Part shown: in pieces, positions 51,694 through 60,502 of the stretch | Numbering within the stretch: the first letter of the stretch is position 1 | Layout of the letters: every line of letters begins with the position of its first letter | NCBI GenBank assembly: GCA_022791755.1 | Contig: JAAVZR010000009.1 | Coordinates: forward strand, 1-64,000 | From: Lachnospiraceae bacterium | Lineage (GTDB): Bacteria > Bacillota > Clostridia > Lachnospirales > Lachnospiraceae | DNA length: 64,000 nucleotides | Reading direction: 5' to 3' | Position numbers and translations under genes: made by a program | The notes under the pieces: model-generated | What the model was told of the DNA's origin: nothing | What the model saw: only the letters and a program-made list of their open reading frames with translations | Databases searched by the model: none

Positions 51694-53690
51694 TGACAAA
51701 GCAGGAGCTATCCAAACTTTACCAGAAGATACTGATGGAGCTGCCGCCCAGGACCTGCCGCGACGATTTGTCCGGCTTACAGCAGAAGATTCAGGTGGTA
51801 CTGCGCCATGGCAGACAGAAAAAAATCAAGGATGAGACGCTGGTATCGGAGCTGATGCATCTGGTGCCTGTGTTAAAGGACTGTAAACAGAAGCATCTTT
51901 ACGAAGCGCAGGCGGTCATGGCGCTCCCGCAGGTGCTGGGCGTGTGTGACCGGCTGGCCGAGATCCGGTATCGGGCTTATGAGCAGGCCGGCGAGGAGGA
52001 CAGGCCGCCTTTAGAAGAGCTGTTTCAATACTTTTATCACGGCAGGAGAGAGATTATCACCCTGCCGCCGGTGAAGGCGTACCGCACCCGCTACATAGAA
52101 ATGCAGATTCTGGCCCGGGTGAAAGAGGCGATCCCGGCAGCTCCGGCCACGGAGTATCCGCTGGCCAGGGAGATGAAACGTCACTTTATCCTGCATGTGG
52201 GCGCTACCAATACCGGCAAGACCTACGATGCCCTGCAGGATCTGAAGCGGGCGGAGAGCGGAGTCTATCTGGCGCCGTTACGGCTTCTGGCCATGGAGGT
52301 GCAGGAGCGGATGATGGAAGAGGGGATATTTTGCTCTCTTCTGACCGGTGAGGAGGAGGATATCCGGCATTCAGCCACGGTGCTGTCGGCCACGGTGGAG
52401 AAGCTGGATGTAAACCGTGCCTATGAGGTGGCAGTCATTGATGAGTGTCAGATGATTACGGATCCTCAGCGGGGGGCGTCCTGGACCAGAGCCATACTGG
52501 GCGTGCGGGCACAACGGATCCATGTATGTATGGCGCCGGAAGCAGAGCACATCGTGCGGGCGCTGATCGCCGACTGCAAGGACAGCTGGGAGATCGTCCG
52601 CCACCGCCGCCGGATTCCTCTGACGTATCAGGACAGGCCCTATCGTTTTCCGCAGGATATCGAGGACGGCGATGCGCTGGTGGTATTTTCCCGCAAGACC
52701 GTGCTGTCGGTGGCAGCAGAGCTTACGAGGGCCGGGATCCAGGCCAGCGTCATCTACGGAGCTCTGCCCTACGCTGCCAGAAAGCGTCAGGTGCGGCGCT
52801 TTCTGGACGGAGAGTCCAGGGTTCTGGTGACCACGGACGCCGTGGGGATGGGGATGAATCTGCCGATCCGGCGTATCGTCTTTATGGATATCGTCAAATT
52901 CGACGGCAAAGAAAGGCGGCTCCTGGAACCGGCACAGACCAGGCAGATCGCAGGCCGGGCCGGACGTCTGGGAATGTACGAGGAAGGATTTGTGACCTGT
53001 ATCAAGCAAAACGAGGTGATCCGGAATAATCTGGAGACAGAGGTGGAGACGATCACCCAGGCCCGGCTGAATTTCTCGGAGGCCCTTCTGGATGCGGATT
53101 ATGCCCTTGAGGATCTGATCCGCATGTGGTCCCTGGCTCAGGTGCCTGACAAGTACAGCAAGATGGATACGGAAGAGCCTCTGACGCTGTTAAAGGCGCT
53201 GCGGGGAGCAGGAGTGGATATCACGGGGCGGGAAGCCAATGAGACGCTGTACCGGATGATTACCGTGGGTTTTGATATCGAGAGCCGGGAGCTGGTGGAG
53301 CAGTGGCTGGAGTCATGCCGGCGTTATCTGGCCGGGGAAGAGCTGCTCTTGTTCCCGGATTGCGAGGTGGAAGGGCTTCTGGAGATGGAACTGGCATGCA
53401 GGCAGCTGGACTTGTACTACCAGATGTGTCATCGTTTCGGAATGCCCTGCGATGAGGAGCGGGTGGCCATGGAAAAGGACCGCCTGGCAGCAGCCATCGA
53501 CAGTGCCATCGCGAAGGACCTGCAAAATTACCGGAAGCGCTGCCGGATCTGCGGCAGGACCCTGCCCTGGAATGTGGCCTTCGGCGTATGCGATGCCTGC
53601 TTCGGCCTGCAGAACCGCCGCCGGACGAAAGCGCCGGAGAAAATGCCGGGGAAGGCCCGGGGCAAATCACGGAAAAAAGTAAAAAGATGA
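51690..53690 (+). CDS. SUV3-like superfamily 2 RNA helicase
   Basis: About 666 aa from ATG 51690. Helicase motifs: I GATNTGKTYDAL, Ia LAPLRLLAMEV, II as DECQ, III LSAT-like in MAPEAEH, then VFSRKTVLSV, VTTDAVGMGMNLP and QIAGRAGRLG. These and the DECQ box match SUV3-type helicases, whose eukaryotic members work with mitochondrial RNA decay. The N-terminal ~165 aa are helical. The C-terminus has a four-Cys zinc ribbon (CRICGRTLP ... CDACFGL) and a basic tail, both suited to RNA binding. Role in bacteria is uncertain; RNA turnover is inferred. Confidence 0.8.
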   Translation: MMTKQELSKLYQKILMELPPRTCRDDLSGLQQKIQVVLRHGRQKKIKDETLVSELMHLVPVLKDCKQKHLYEAQAVMALPQVLGVCDRLAEIRYRAYEQAGEEDRPPLEELFQYFYHGRREIITLPPVKAYRTRYIEMQILARVKEAIPAAPATEYPLAREMKRHFILHVGATNTGKTYDALQDLKRAESGVYLAPLRLLAMEVQERMMEEGIFCSLLTGEEEDIRHSATVLSATVEKLDVNRAYEVAVIDECQMITDPQRGASWTRAILGVRAQRIHVCMAPEAEHIVRALIADCKDSWEIVRHRRRIPLTYQDRPYRFPQDIEDGDALVVFSRKTVLSVAAELTRAGIQASVIYGALPYAARKRQVRRFLDGESRVLVTTDAVGMGMNLPIRRIVFMDIVKFDGKERRLLEPAQTRQIAGRAGRLGMYEEGFVTCIKQNEVIRNNLETEVETITQARLNFSEALLDADYALEDLIRMWSLAQVPDKYSKMDTEEPLTLLKALRGAGVDITGREANETLYRMITVGFDIESRELVEQWLESCRRYLAGEELLLFPDCEVEGLLEMELACRQLDLYYQMCHRFGMPCDEERVAMEKDRLAAAIDSAIAKDLQNYRKRCRICGRTLPWNVAFGVCDACFGLQNRRRTKAPEKMPGKARGKSRKKVKR

Positions 53691-53786
53691 AAGGAATCTT
53701 AAGATTTTTTGTATACGGAAGAAAAGGATAGCAAGGCGGAAAAAAGCGTGGTATACTGATTACAATATAGCGGGCCAGGCAGGATT

Positions 53787-53809
53787 GGCCCTCACGGTTC
53801 GGGCCTTTT
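53787..53809 (+). terminator. Small terminator-like hairpin in the xpaC leader
   Basis: GGCCC-tcacggttc-GGGCC followed by TTTTA, ~48 nt before the next start. A possible -10 box (TATACT, 53753) lies upstream, so it may attenuate the XpaC/TelA transcript, or it may be a weak terminator of the helicase operon. Confidence 0.4.
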
Positions 53810-53856
53810 AGTCAGAGGGCGGTTGTCAGAACAGGATCAGGAGACGGCGGGACATC

Positions 53857-55353
53857 ATGGATAAAAAAGAAATAAACGATATAGGCAAGGAAATCCGTAC
53901 AGCGGTTCAGGATGCGATCAACAGCAATGACTTTGCCGATCTGAATCACCAGATCCGGGATTCGGTTAATGAAGCGCTGGATGAAATTCGCAGTGCCTTT
54001 CAGTCAGGCGTGGAGTCATTCGGAGGAGACGGCCACAGAAATCCGGATGGGGCGGACAGGCGCAGGCAGGAGCGCGGGGCAGCGCAGAGTGCAGGGTGCA
54101 GGCAGATGGACGGCCCGGCCAGGGTCAGAGAAACGGCCCGCCGTCAGATGGAGGCAGGCCGCCGCAGGGCTGAGGAGGTACGCCGCCGGATGGAATCAGC
54201 CGGCAGGGCTCATATGGCGGGAACGGTGGAGCATACCCGCAGTGAGGGCGTATCGGCCCGTGAGACGGTTCATCTTCGCGCCAGGGCAGAGCGGGAGCAT
54301 ATCCGGCAGACACTCAGACGCCGGGCAGATATCATCGCCAGACGCCCGAAAGGTACGGTGTCCGGTGTGCTGTGCACGGTCTTTGGCAGTGTGTTTCTCA
54401 GCACAGGCATACTGCTGGCCCTGTTGTTTGGAACGATATCGCTGACCGGAGATCTGCCTTTTATAGGTCTTTTGATTATCCTTCTTTCGGCGGTCATGCC
54501 TGTGGGGGGAGGCGGCATCGCCCTGCTCTCGGCGGGAGCCAGAGCGCGGGGACGGGTGGAGCGCTTCCGCACCTACGTGAGTGTGATCGGCGAGCAGAAT
54601 TATGTAAAGATCAGTGAGCTGGCGGCGGCCGTGCGTAAATCAGAGAAGTTTGTCCGCAAAGATTTAAAGAAGATGATCGAACTGAGAATGTTTCCTCAGG
54701 GACATATCAGCGAACAGCAGAACCTGTTCATTCTGGATCACGACACCTATGCCGAATATGAGACCATGCAGCGGGAAGTGGAGCAGAGAAGCCAGACCAG
54801 GAAAGAAGAGACCAGAGAAGAGCGTCAGCTGAGAGAGACCATGGAGCTGGGGCGGGAGTATCTGGCGAAGATCCGCCGGGCCAACGAGGCGATTCCCGGC
54901 GTGGAGATATCGAAGAAGCTGACGCGGCTGGAGAAATCGGTGAGCCGTATCTATGCACAGATACAGAAGTCTCCGGATAAGCTGTCGGAGCTGCGCCGTT
55001 TTCAGGAGTATTATCTCCCCACCACATTGAAGCTGGTGGAGACATACCGGGAGTTCGACGCACAGCCCATTGCCGGAGAGAATATCAATACGGCCAAGAC
55101 AGAGATCGAGGCGTCTTTAGATACGATTAATCAGGCTTTTGAAAAGCTGTTTGACAGTCTCTTTGCCGAGACGGCTATGGATGTCTCGGCGGACATATCG
55201 GTATTGCAGACGCTGTTAGCCCAGGAGGGGCTGACGGAGGAGGCATGGAAGGCAGCCACGGAGACCGGCGCCGAGTATATGCAGGATGGCGCTATCTCAG
55301 GAGGAGAACCGGCTGAGAAATCGGAGGAAGCCGCCCTGAAAATGGGCGTGTAG
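53857..55353 (+). CDS. XpaC-family (5-bromo-4-chloroindolyl phosphate hydrolysis) protein
   Basis: 498 aa. The first ~165 aa are highly charged and Arg-rich (RRQMEAGRRRAEEVRRRMES). Two hydrophobic helices follow (~170-225: VSGVLCTVFGSVFLSTGILLALLFG, GLLIILLSAVMPVGGGGIALLSAG). A cytoplasmic C-terminal XpaC-like domain then reads VSVIGEQNYVKISELAAAVRKSEKFVRKDLKKMIELRMFPQGHIS ... LRRFQEYYLPTTLKLVETYREFD. XpaC proteins almost always pair with TelA, as here. The pair is linked to tellurite or cell-envelope stress resistance; biochemical function is unknown. Confidence 0.82.
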   Translation: MDKKEINDIGKEIRTAVQDAINSNDFADLNHQIRDSVNEALDEIRSAFQSGVESFGGDGHRNPDGADRRRQERGAAQSAGCRQMDGPARVRETARRQMEAGRRRAEEVRRRMESAGRAHMAGTVEHTRSEGVSARETVHLRARAEREHIRQTLRRRADIIARRPKGTVSGVLCTVFGSVFLSTGILLALLFGTISLTGDLPFIGLLIILLSAVMPVGGGGIALLSAGARARGRVERFRTYVSVIGEQNYVKISELAAAVRKSEKFVRKDLKKMIELRMFPQGHISEQQNLFILDHDTYAEYETMQREVEQRSQTRKEETREERQLRETMELGREYLAKIRRANEAIPGVEISKKLTRLEKSVSRIYAQIQKSPDKLSELRRFQEYYLPTTLKLVETYREFDAQPIAGENINTAKTEIEASLDTINQAFEKLFDSLFAETAMDVSADISVLQTLLAQEGLTEEAWKAATETGAEYMQDGAISGGEPAEKSEEAALKMGV

Positions 55354-55403
55354 CTGCCGATTTTGGGACAGAAACTTAGAATAAAGCAGAGGAGAAGCAC
55401 AGG

Positions 55404-56573
55404 ATGGACGAGTGGAAAGAAATGCAGACAGGGACGCCGACACTGACCTTTACCCCTTTTACGGAGGAAGAGAAGGCGCCGGTGGCGGTGAATGAAGAGC
55501 CGAAGAAGATGGAACAGGTCGTCTTTGACGAGAGCAGCCTTTCGGTGGAAGAGCGAAAAATGGTGGATGATTTTGCCAGCCAGATCGAGTTAAATAACAG
55601 CAATCTGATTCTCCAGTACGGAGCCGGGGCGCAGAAGAAGATGGCCGATTTCTCGGAGAACACACTGAGCCATGTGAAGACCAGAGATCTGGGAGAGATC
55701 GGAGAGGCGCTCAGCCGGGTGGTGTCGGAGCTTCGCAGCTTTGACGAGGAGGAAGAGAAGGGCTTTTTCGGAATCTTTAAGAAAGGCTCCAATAAGATCG
55801 AAGCCATGAAGGCCAAATACGCCAAGGCGGAGACCAATGTGACGCAGATCGTCCATGTGCTGGAAGACCATCAGGTGACGCTTCTGAAGGATGTGGCCAT
55901 GCTGGACAAGCTGTACGAGCTCAATAAAACCTATTTTAAAGAGTTGTCCATGTATATTCTGGCGGGTAAGAAGCGTCTTAGAAAGGCTCAGGAGGAGGAG
56001 CTTCCGGCTCTGGAAAAGAAGGCGGCCATGAGCGGACTGCCGGAGGATGCCCAGGCGGTCAATGACATGCTGTCGATGATAAACCGTTTTGAGAAGAAGC
56101 TGCATGATCTGGAGCTGACGCGGATGATCTCGATTCAGATGGCGCCGCAGATCCGCCTGGTTCAGAATAACGATACTATGATTTCGGAGAAGATTCAGTC
56201 CACTCTGGTGAATACGATCCCCCTGTGGAAGAGTCAGATGGTGCTGGCGCTGGGAGTCTCCCATTCGGCGGAAGCTGCCAAGGCGCAGCGCGAGGTGACG
56301 GATCTGACCAATGAGCTTCTGAAGAAAAACGCGGATGTTCTGAAGACGGCTACCATTGAGACAGCGAAGGAATCCGAGCGGGGCGTCGTGGATATTGAGA
56401 CACTGCAGCACACGAACCAGTCCCTGATCTCTACTCTGGATGAGGTGATGCGGATCCAGGACGAAGGGCGTGAGAAGCGTCGGGAGGCGGAGGCCGAGCT
56501 GGGACGTATCGAGGGAGAGCTGCGCGACAAGCTTCTCCAGGTCAGCACATCTGCCGGACGGAAGCAGAAATAG
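55404..56573 (+). CDS. telA: Toxic anion resistance protein TelA
   Basis: 389 aa, full length. Soluble, almost wholly helical: KMVDDFASQIELNNSNLILQYGAGAQKKMADFSENTLSHVKTRDLGEIGEALSRVVSEL, then KRLRKAQEEELPALEKKAAMSG and MISIQMAPQIRLVQNNDTMISEKIQSTLVNTIPLWKSQMVLALG, all diagnostic of TelA. A short Pro/Glu-rich head precedes. It lies 50 nt after xpaC, in the same operon. TelA proteins contribute to resistance to tellurite and some cell-wall antibiotics; mechanism not established. Confidence 0.9.
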   Translation: MDEWKEMQTGTPTLTFTPFTEEEKAPVAVNEEPKKMEQVVFDESSLSVEERKMVDDFASQIELNNSNLILQYGAGAQKKMADFSENTLSHVKTRDLGEIGEALSRVVSELRSFDEEEEKGFFGIFKKGSNKIEAMKAKYAKAETNVTQIVHVLEDHQVTLLKDVAMLDKLYELNKTYFKELSMYILAGKKRLRKAQEEELPALEKKAAMSGLPEDAQAVNDMLSMINRFEKKLHDLELTRMISIQMAPQIRLVQNNDTMISEKIQSTLVNTIPLWKSQMVLALGVSHSAEAAKAQREVTDLTNELLKKNADVLKTATIETAKESERGVVDIETLQHTNQSLISTLDEVMRIQDEGREKRREAEAELGRIEGELRDKLLQVSTSAGRKQK

Positions 56574-56633
56574 GAATGAAATCCCCTTTGTTCCAATATA
56601 CTGAGACTGAGAGAAAATGGGAACAGGGATTTT

Positions 56634-57539
56634 ATGAAAAAACGAATCCAAAAGGCAGCAGGGACATTGACTTTGTTTGCCTTCATGTATCTTCTGGGGA
56701 CGATGGCCGGAGTGTGGTCCGTGGCGCGTCATGGCAATGGGACGAAGGAGACGGCAGCCGTCGATGCGTCGATGGATGTGGAGAGGTACTACGCCGGAGA
56801 CATATCCGGCAATATCTTAAATTCTGAGAACTGGGGCCTGGGGTTTGGCCCGGAAGGAACAAAGCCCTCCGGCAATGTCAGCGCGGAGGAGCTGGAAAAA
56901 TACAATGCATGGTATGTGGCTCCCACGGAGGAGAAGGTGATTTACCTGACCTTTGATGCAGGCTACGAGAATGGAAATACGCCGGCGATACTGGATGCTT
57001 TGAAAAAGCACAGTGTGCCGGCGACTTTTTTCCTGGTGGGGAATTATCTGGAGACCAGCCCGGACCTGGTAAAGCGAATGGTGGAGGAAGGACATACGGT
57101 GGGCAATCATACCTATCACCATCCCGATATGGGCAGTATCTCGGATCAGGCGGCCTTTGAGGCGGAGCTGCGGGAGTTAGAGGAGCTGTATGAGAAGATC
57201 ACCGGAGAAGAGATGGCGAGGTACTATCGTCCTCCCCAGGGAAAATACAGCGAAAATAACCTGAAAATGGCCGATGGCATGGGATACCAGACCTTTTTCT
57301 GGAGCCTGGCCTATGTGGACTGGTATGAGGATGACCAGCCCTCTAAGGAGGAGGCATTTGAAAAGCTGCTGAGCCGGATCCACCCCGGCGCCATCGTTCT
57401 GCTGCACAGTACCTCAGCCACCAATGCTCAGATCCTGGATGAGCTCCTGACCAAATGGGAAGAGATGGGATATCGCTTTGAGGCCCTGGGTGAGCTTTCG
57501 CAGGAAGCCTCTCTGACTCTGGGAGGATATTATTGGTAA
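56634..57539 (+). CDS. Polysaccharide deacetylase (PdaA-like)
   Basis: 301 aa. Signal/anchor helix at ~8-25 (TLTLFAFMYLLGTMAGVWSV), then the NodB-type deacetylase domain: catalytic and metal residues in YLTFDAGYENGNT and HTVGNHTYHHPDM, RPPQGKYSENNL, and WSLAYVDWYEDDQPS ... HPGAIVLLHSTSATNA. TFDxGYEN and the DW..DDQP block are typical of PdaA, which de-N-acetylates MurNAc to allow muramic-delta-lactam formation in spore cortex. This suggests a spore former. ATG is preceded by GGGAACAGGGAT. Confidence 0.85.
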   Translation: MKKRIQKAAGTLTLFAFMYLLGTMAGVWSVARHGNGTKETAAVDASMDVERYYAGDISGNILNSENWGLGFGPEGTKPSGNVSAEELEKYNAWYVAPTEEKVIYLTFDAGYENGNTPAILDALKKHSVPATFFLVGNYLETSPDLVKRMVEEGHTVGNHTYHHPDMGSISDQAAFEAELRELEELYEKITGEEMARYYRPPQGKYSENNLKMADGMGYQTFFWSLAYVDWYEDDQPSKEEAFEKLLSRIHPGAIVLLHSTSATNAQILDELLTKWEEMGYRFEALGELSQEASLTLGGYYW

Positions 57540-57548
57540 TGTTTTCCG

Positions 57549-58241
57549 CTAGCTCCAACAGTCTGTCAGAGGGGCTATTTCGGCAAGCTCTGACCTGGGA
57601 AAGAAAAATTCCGGAAATCCTGTGGCATAGGGGGCCACATCGTACTGTTGATAGTAGAGGGTAAGGCCATCCGGCGTCAGGTAAAAGCTTTCCGGGCGGA
57701 AGTGTTCTCGTAAGAGAGAGGGGTAGTCCTTAAAATAGGAGCCGGGCTCTTTTTCCAGCCGCTCCTGAATCTGTTTTTCTATCCTTTCAAAGAGGTCGTT
57801 GCGTATGAGAGGAGACAGATAGTCAGAAGAGAATATGTCCGACAGAGTGACCCTGCGGCCGGTTTCGAAATCCCAGGTATCGGAGGTACGTATGGTATTT
57901 CCGTGGGCGCCTCCCATATAACAGTACTGATCCGTGTAGAGGCTGGTGAAACAGCCCTGATTGTAGGTGACATAATAGCGACTGGTCCATTCATACTCCC
58001 GGACAGGACCCGGCCCGTTGGGCGGAATATATTTGACCTGTCCGGCAGCCTGTACATAGAGTACGGTCCGGCAGTGATTTTCGGCGGAGGCAGCGGCATA
58101 TGCGTAGACTTCGTTAATCTGATCGGCGGCGGATACGGAGCAGGTAGTAGTAAAAGAAGGGTATTCGATCAGGTACGAGAGAACCGGAAAATTCCGGTAA
58201 TACATAGTATCTGACAGGGCATTCTGATAGATAGTCTGCAT
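57549..58241 (-). CDS. DUF3298/DUF4163 (RsiV-like) protein
   Basis: 230 aa. YRNFPVLSYLIEYPSFTTTC begins a DUF4163-like domain; CYMGGAHGNTIRTSDTWDFETGRRVTLSDIF is the hallmark of DUF3298. FYLTPDGLTLYYQQYDVAPYATGFPEFFFPRSEL closes it. The same pair of domains forms the lysozyme-binding part of RsiV and related surface proteins. Here there is no signal peptide or anti-sigma segment, so its location is unclear. It is convergent with the deacetylase gene, 10 nt apart. Confidence 0.8.
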   Translation of the reverse strand: MQTIYQNALSDTMYYRNFPVLSYLIEYPSFTTTCSVSAADQINEVYAYAAASAENHCRTVLYVQAAGQVKYIPPNGPGPVREYEWTSRYYVTYNQGCFTSLYTDQYCYMGGAHGNTIRTSDTWDFETGRRVTLSDIFSSDYLSPLIRNDLFERIEKQIQERLEKEPGSYFKDYPSLLREHFRPESFYLTPDGLTLYYQQYDVAPYATGFPEFFFPRSELAEIAPLTDCWS

Positions 58242-58387
58242 GATGGTTTCCCAGGAGTTTTCTATAATATATGGCAGGACAGCGCACTTTGATACAGAGG
58301 GCCTGTCCGGGAGGAAATGGAAAAAAGATCACAAAAAAGGGCGGCGCTTCATATAATGTTGTAATGAGAAAAAGGATGGAATAGTTA

Positions 58388-58957
58388 ATGAACCATTCAT
58401 GCAGACTCAGCGACAATACCAAACGATATCTGGACCGGTTTTACTGTATTTTGGATGAGATGACAGTGGCGATGACAGGCGTGGAGTGGACGGAAAGCAT
58501 CTCCTATGACTTCATCATACAGATGATTCCCCATCACCGTGCCGCCATTGAGATGTCACAGAATTTGCTCCAGTACACGACCAATGTTTCTCTTCAGAAT
58601 ATGGCGGAGAATATCATTGAGGAGCAGATGCGGGGGATCGAACAGATGCAGGCCGCCATGGCGTGTTGTTCACAGCTGTGCAACAGCGAACAGGAACAGT
58701 GCCTGTACCGTCGCCGGGTGGATCAGATTATGGATACCATGTTTATGGAGATGGGGCGGGTCTGTGAGTGTAACTGCATTGACCATGATTTTATGAAGGA
58801 AATGATTCCACATCATGAGGGAGCGGTCCGGATGGCGGAGAATGCGCTGAAATTTGAACTTTGCCCGGAGCTTGTTCCGATTTTGGAGAGAATCATCCGG
58901 TCACAGAGAAGAGGAATCGGAGAGATGAGAAGAATGATGGGGTGCTGCCGGGGGTGA
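58388..58957 (+). CDS. Duplicated DUF305-type protein, Cys-rich
   Basis: 189 aa with two DUF305-like units: SYDFIIQMIPHHRAAIEMSQNLL ... IEEQMRGIEQMQAAM (~40-105) and DHDFMKEMIPHHEGAVRMAENAL ... IIRSQRRGIGEMRRMM (~135-187). Each has the M-I-P-H-H motif. Extra cysteines cluster between and after them (CCSQLCNSEQEQC, CECNC, CC). DUF305 is a four-helix fold related to ferritin-like and copper-handling proteins. The paired His and Cys suggest metal binding (inference). No signal peptide. Confidence 0.8.
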   Translation: MNHSCRLSDNTKRYLDRFYCILDEMTVAMTGVEWTESISYDFIIQMIPHHRAAIEMSQNLLQYTTNVSLQNMAENIIEEQMRGIEQMQAAMACCSQLCNSEQEQCLYRRRVDQIMDTMFMEMGRVCECNCIDHDFMKEMIPHHEGAVRMAENALKFELCPELVPILERIIRSQRRGIGEMRRMMGCCRG

Positions 58958-59049
58958 GAGCGGCCCGCCGGAGGTTTTTCTTTCAAAATGAAATGCGCCC
59001 CTGTCCACGGAGGGTACTCATAGCCGATATTTTATCTGCAATATTGATG

Positions 59050-59091
59050 TTGACAATCCGGAGAGAAGTGATATAATGTTCTAAAAAGAAC
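59050..59091 (+). promoter_or_regulatory. Promoter and operator of the marR-permease operon
   Basis: TTGACA (59050-59055), 16 bp, TATAAT (59072-59077), followed at once by GTTCT-aaaa-AGAAC (59078-59091), a perfect inverted repeat where the start site should be. It is probably the autoregulatory MarR site. Confidence 0.65.
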
Positions 59092-59162
59092 AGTGCGAAA
59101 AAGAACAATAAAATGCGGGCTCTGAGAGGAGCGAAATACACAGGACAAGGGACAGGAGTAAA

Positions 59163-59627
59163 ATGGAAAACTTGACAAATGCGGAACAAAAAATGCGGGC
59201 CGGTTTCTTTGACACGGTGGGGCTGATGAGGCAGCTGTATAACCGGTCACTGGAATCGGTCTGCATAAAATTTGGTATGACCAGGATGGAGCTGGACGTG
59301 CTCTTATTTCTGGCTAATAATCCTGAGTTTGACACGGCCAGCGATATCGTGGAGCTGCGTGGGCTGAGCAAATCTCACGTCTCCACCTCTGTGGCCGGCC
59401 TGGAGAAGCGGGGCTATCTGGAGAGAAATCACCGGTCCGGGAACCGGCGGACGGTTCATCTGAAATTAAAAGCCGATGCAGAGGCGGCAGTAGAAGCAGG
59501 GCGTCTGGCGCAGAGGCGCTTTTTTACAGTTGCATTCCGGGGCATTTCTTTGGAGGACAGGGAAGCCATGGAGCGATCTTTTGAAAAAATGGCGGGAAAT
59601 GTCCGTGAGATACTTTGGGAGGAATAG
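59163..59627 (+). CDS. MarR-family transcriptional regulator
   Basis: 154 aa. Winged helix-turn-helix at ~40-110: LEVDVLLFLANNPEFDTASDIVELRGLSKSHVSTSVAGLEKRGYLERNHRSGNRRTVHLKLK (the first residues read MELDVLLFLANN), ending with the typical helical dimer segment. ATG follows CAGGAGTAAA. It is 3 nt upstream of a TauE/SafE permease and has a palindrome at its own promoter, so it most likely controls itself and the permease in response to a small ligand. Confidence 0.85.
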   Translation: MENLTNAEQKMRAGFFDTVGLMRQLYNRSLESVCIKFGMTRMELDVLLFLANNPEFDTASDIVELRGLSKSHVSTSVAGLEKRGYLERNHRSGNRRTVHLKLKADAEAAVEAGRLAQRRFFTVAFRGISLEDREAMERSFEKMAGNVREILWEE

Positions 59628-59630
59628 GCG

Positions 59631-60398
59631 ATGTATGAGCTTTTGATCTGTTTTGTGGCAGGGATTGGAGCCGGGCTGGGTACAGGCTTTGCCGGAATGA
59701 GCGCAGCGGCGGTGATCAGTCCCATGCTGATTACCTTTTTACATATGGAACCCTATGAGGCGGTGGGAATCGCTTTGGCCAGCGATGTGCTGGCCAGCGC
59801 AGTAAGTGCCTATACTTATGGAAAAAATAAAAATCTGGATATCCGAAACGGGCTGGTCATGATGGTCTCAGTGCTGTGCTTTACTCTGGTGGGGAGCTGG
59901 ATTTCCAGCCTGATTCCCGGCGCGACGATGGGAAGCTTCTCCGTCTTTATGACATTTCTTTTAGGGGTGAAGTTTATCGTAAAGCCTGTGATGACGACCA
60001 GAGAGGCCATGGAAGGGGTTAGCCTGAAAAAGAGATTTGCCCAGTCCGTCATCTGCGGGATTTTCATTGGCTTTATCTGCGGTTTTATCGGCGCCGGCGG
60101 CGGGATGATGATGCTTTTGATCCTGACCAGTGTTCTGGGATATGAGTTAAAGACAGCGGTGGGAACCAGCGTCTTTATTATGACATTCACAGCCTTCACC
60201 GGTGCGGTGAGCCATTTTGCTATCGGCGGTTCGCCGGACTGGCAGATTCTGATTGGCTGCGTTTTGTCCACACTTTTATGGGCCAGGATCGCGGCCCGTT
60301 TTGCTAATAAGGCCAGCGCAGTCACTCTGAACCGGGCCACAGGCGTCGTACTGGTCATCCTGGGAGCGGCGGTCATAGCAGTGAATTATCTTCTGTGA
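59631..60398 (+). CDS. TSUP-family permease (sulfite exporter TauE/SafE-like)
   Basis: 255 aa, about seven to eight transmembrane helices. The two inverted halves show the family's Gly/Pro motifs: GIGAGLGTGFAGMSAAAVISPMLI and GIFIGFICGFIGAGGGMMMLLILTSVLGYELKTAVGTSVFIMTF. TSUP proteins move sulfite, sulfoacetate or other small organic anions. The neighbouring MarR regulator suggests induction by a substrate or toxic anion. Confidence 0.85.
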   Translation: MYELLICFVAGIGAGLGTGFAGMSAAAVISPMLITFLHMEPYEAVGIALASDVLASAVSAYTYGKNKNLDIRNGLVMMVSVLCFTLVGSWISSLIPGATMGSFSVFMTFLLGVKFIVKPVMTTREAMEGVSLKKRFAQSVICGIFIGFICGFIGAGGGMMMLLILTSVLGYELKTAVGTSVFIMTFTAFTGAVSHFAIGGSPDWQILIGCVLSTLLWARIAARFANKASAVTLNRATGVVLVILGAAVIAVNYLL

Positions 60399-60428
60399 GG
60401 CAAGGGGAACGACCTTCTCTGAGACGGA

Positions 60429-60457
60429 TTGACAAAAGGCAGACTTACCTGTATGAT
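60429..60457 (+). promoter_or_regulatory. Promoter of the tetR gene
   Basis: TTGACA (60429-60434), 17 bp, TATGAT (60452-60457), ~40 nt before the start. Confidence 0.6.
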
Positions 60458-60502
60458 TAATGATGAATACGGAATTATCGTACAGAGAGGGACGACAGCC
60501 AG

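Noticed and set aside
53694-53710. AATCTTAAGATTTTTT as terminator of the helicase gene
   Set aside because: The palindrome has no loop and only weak pairs, so it is not convincing as an intrinsic terminator.
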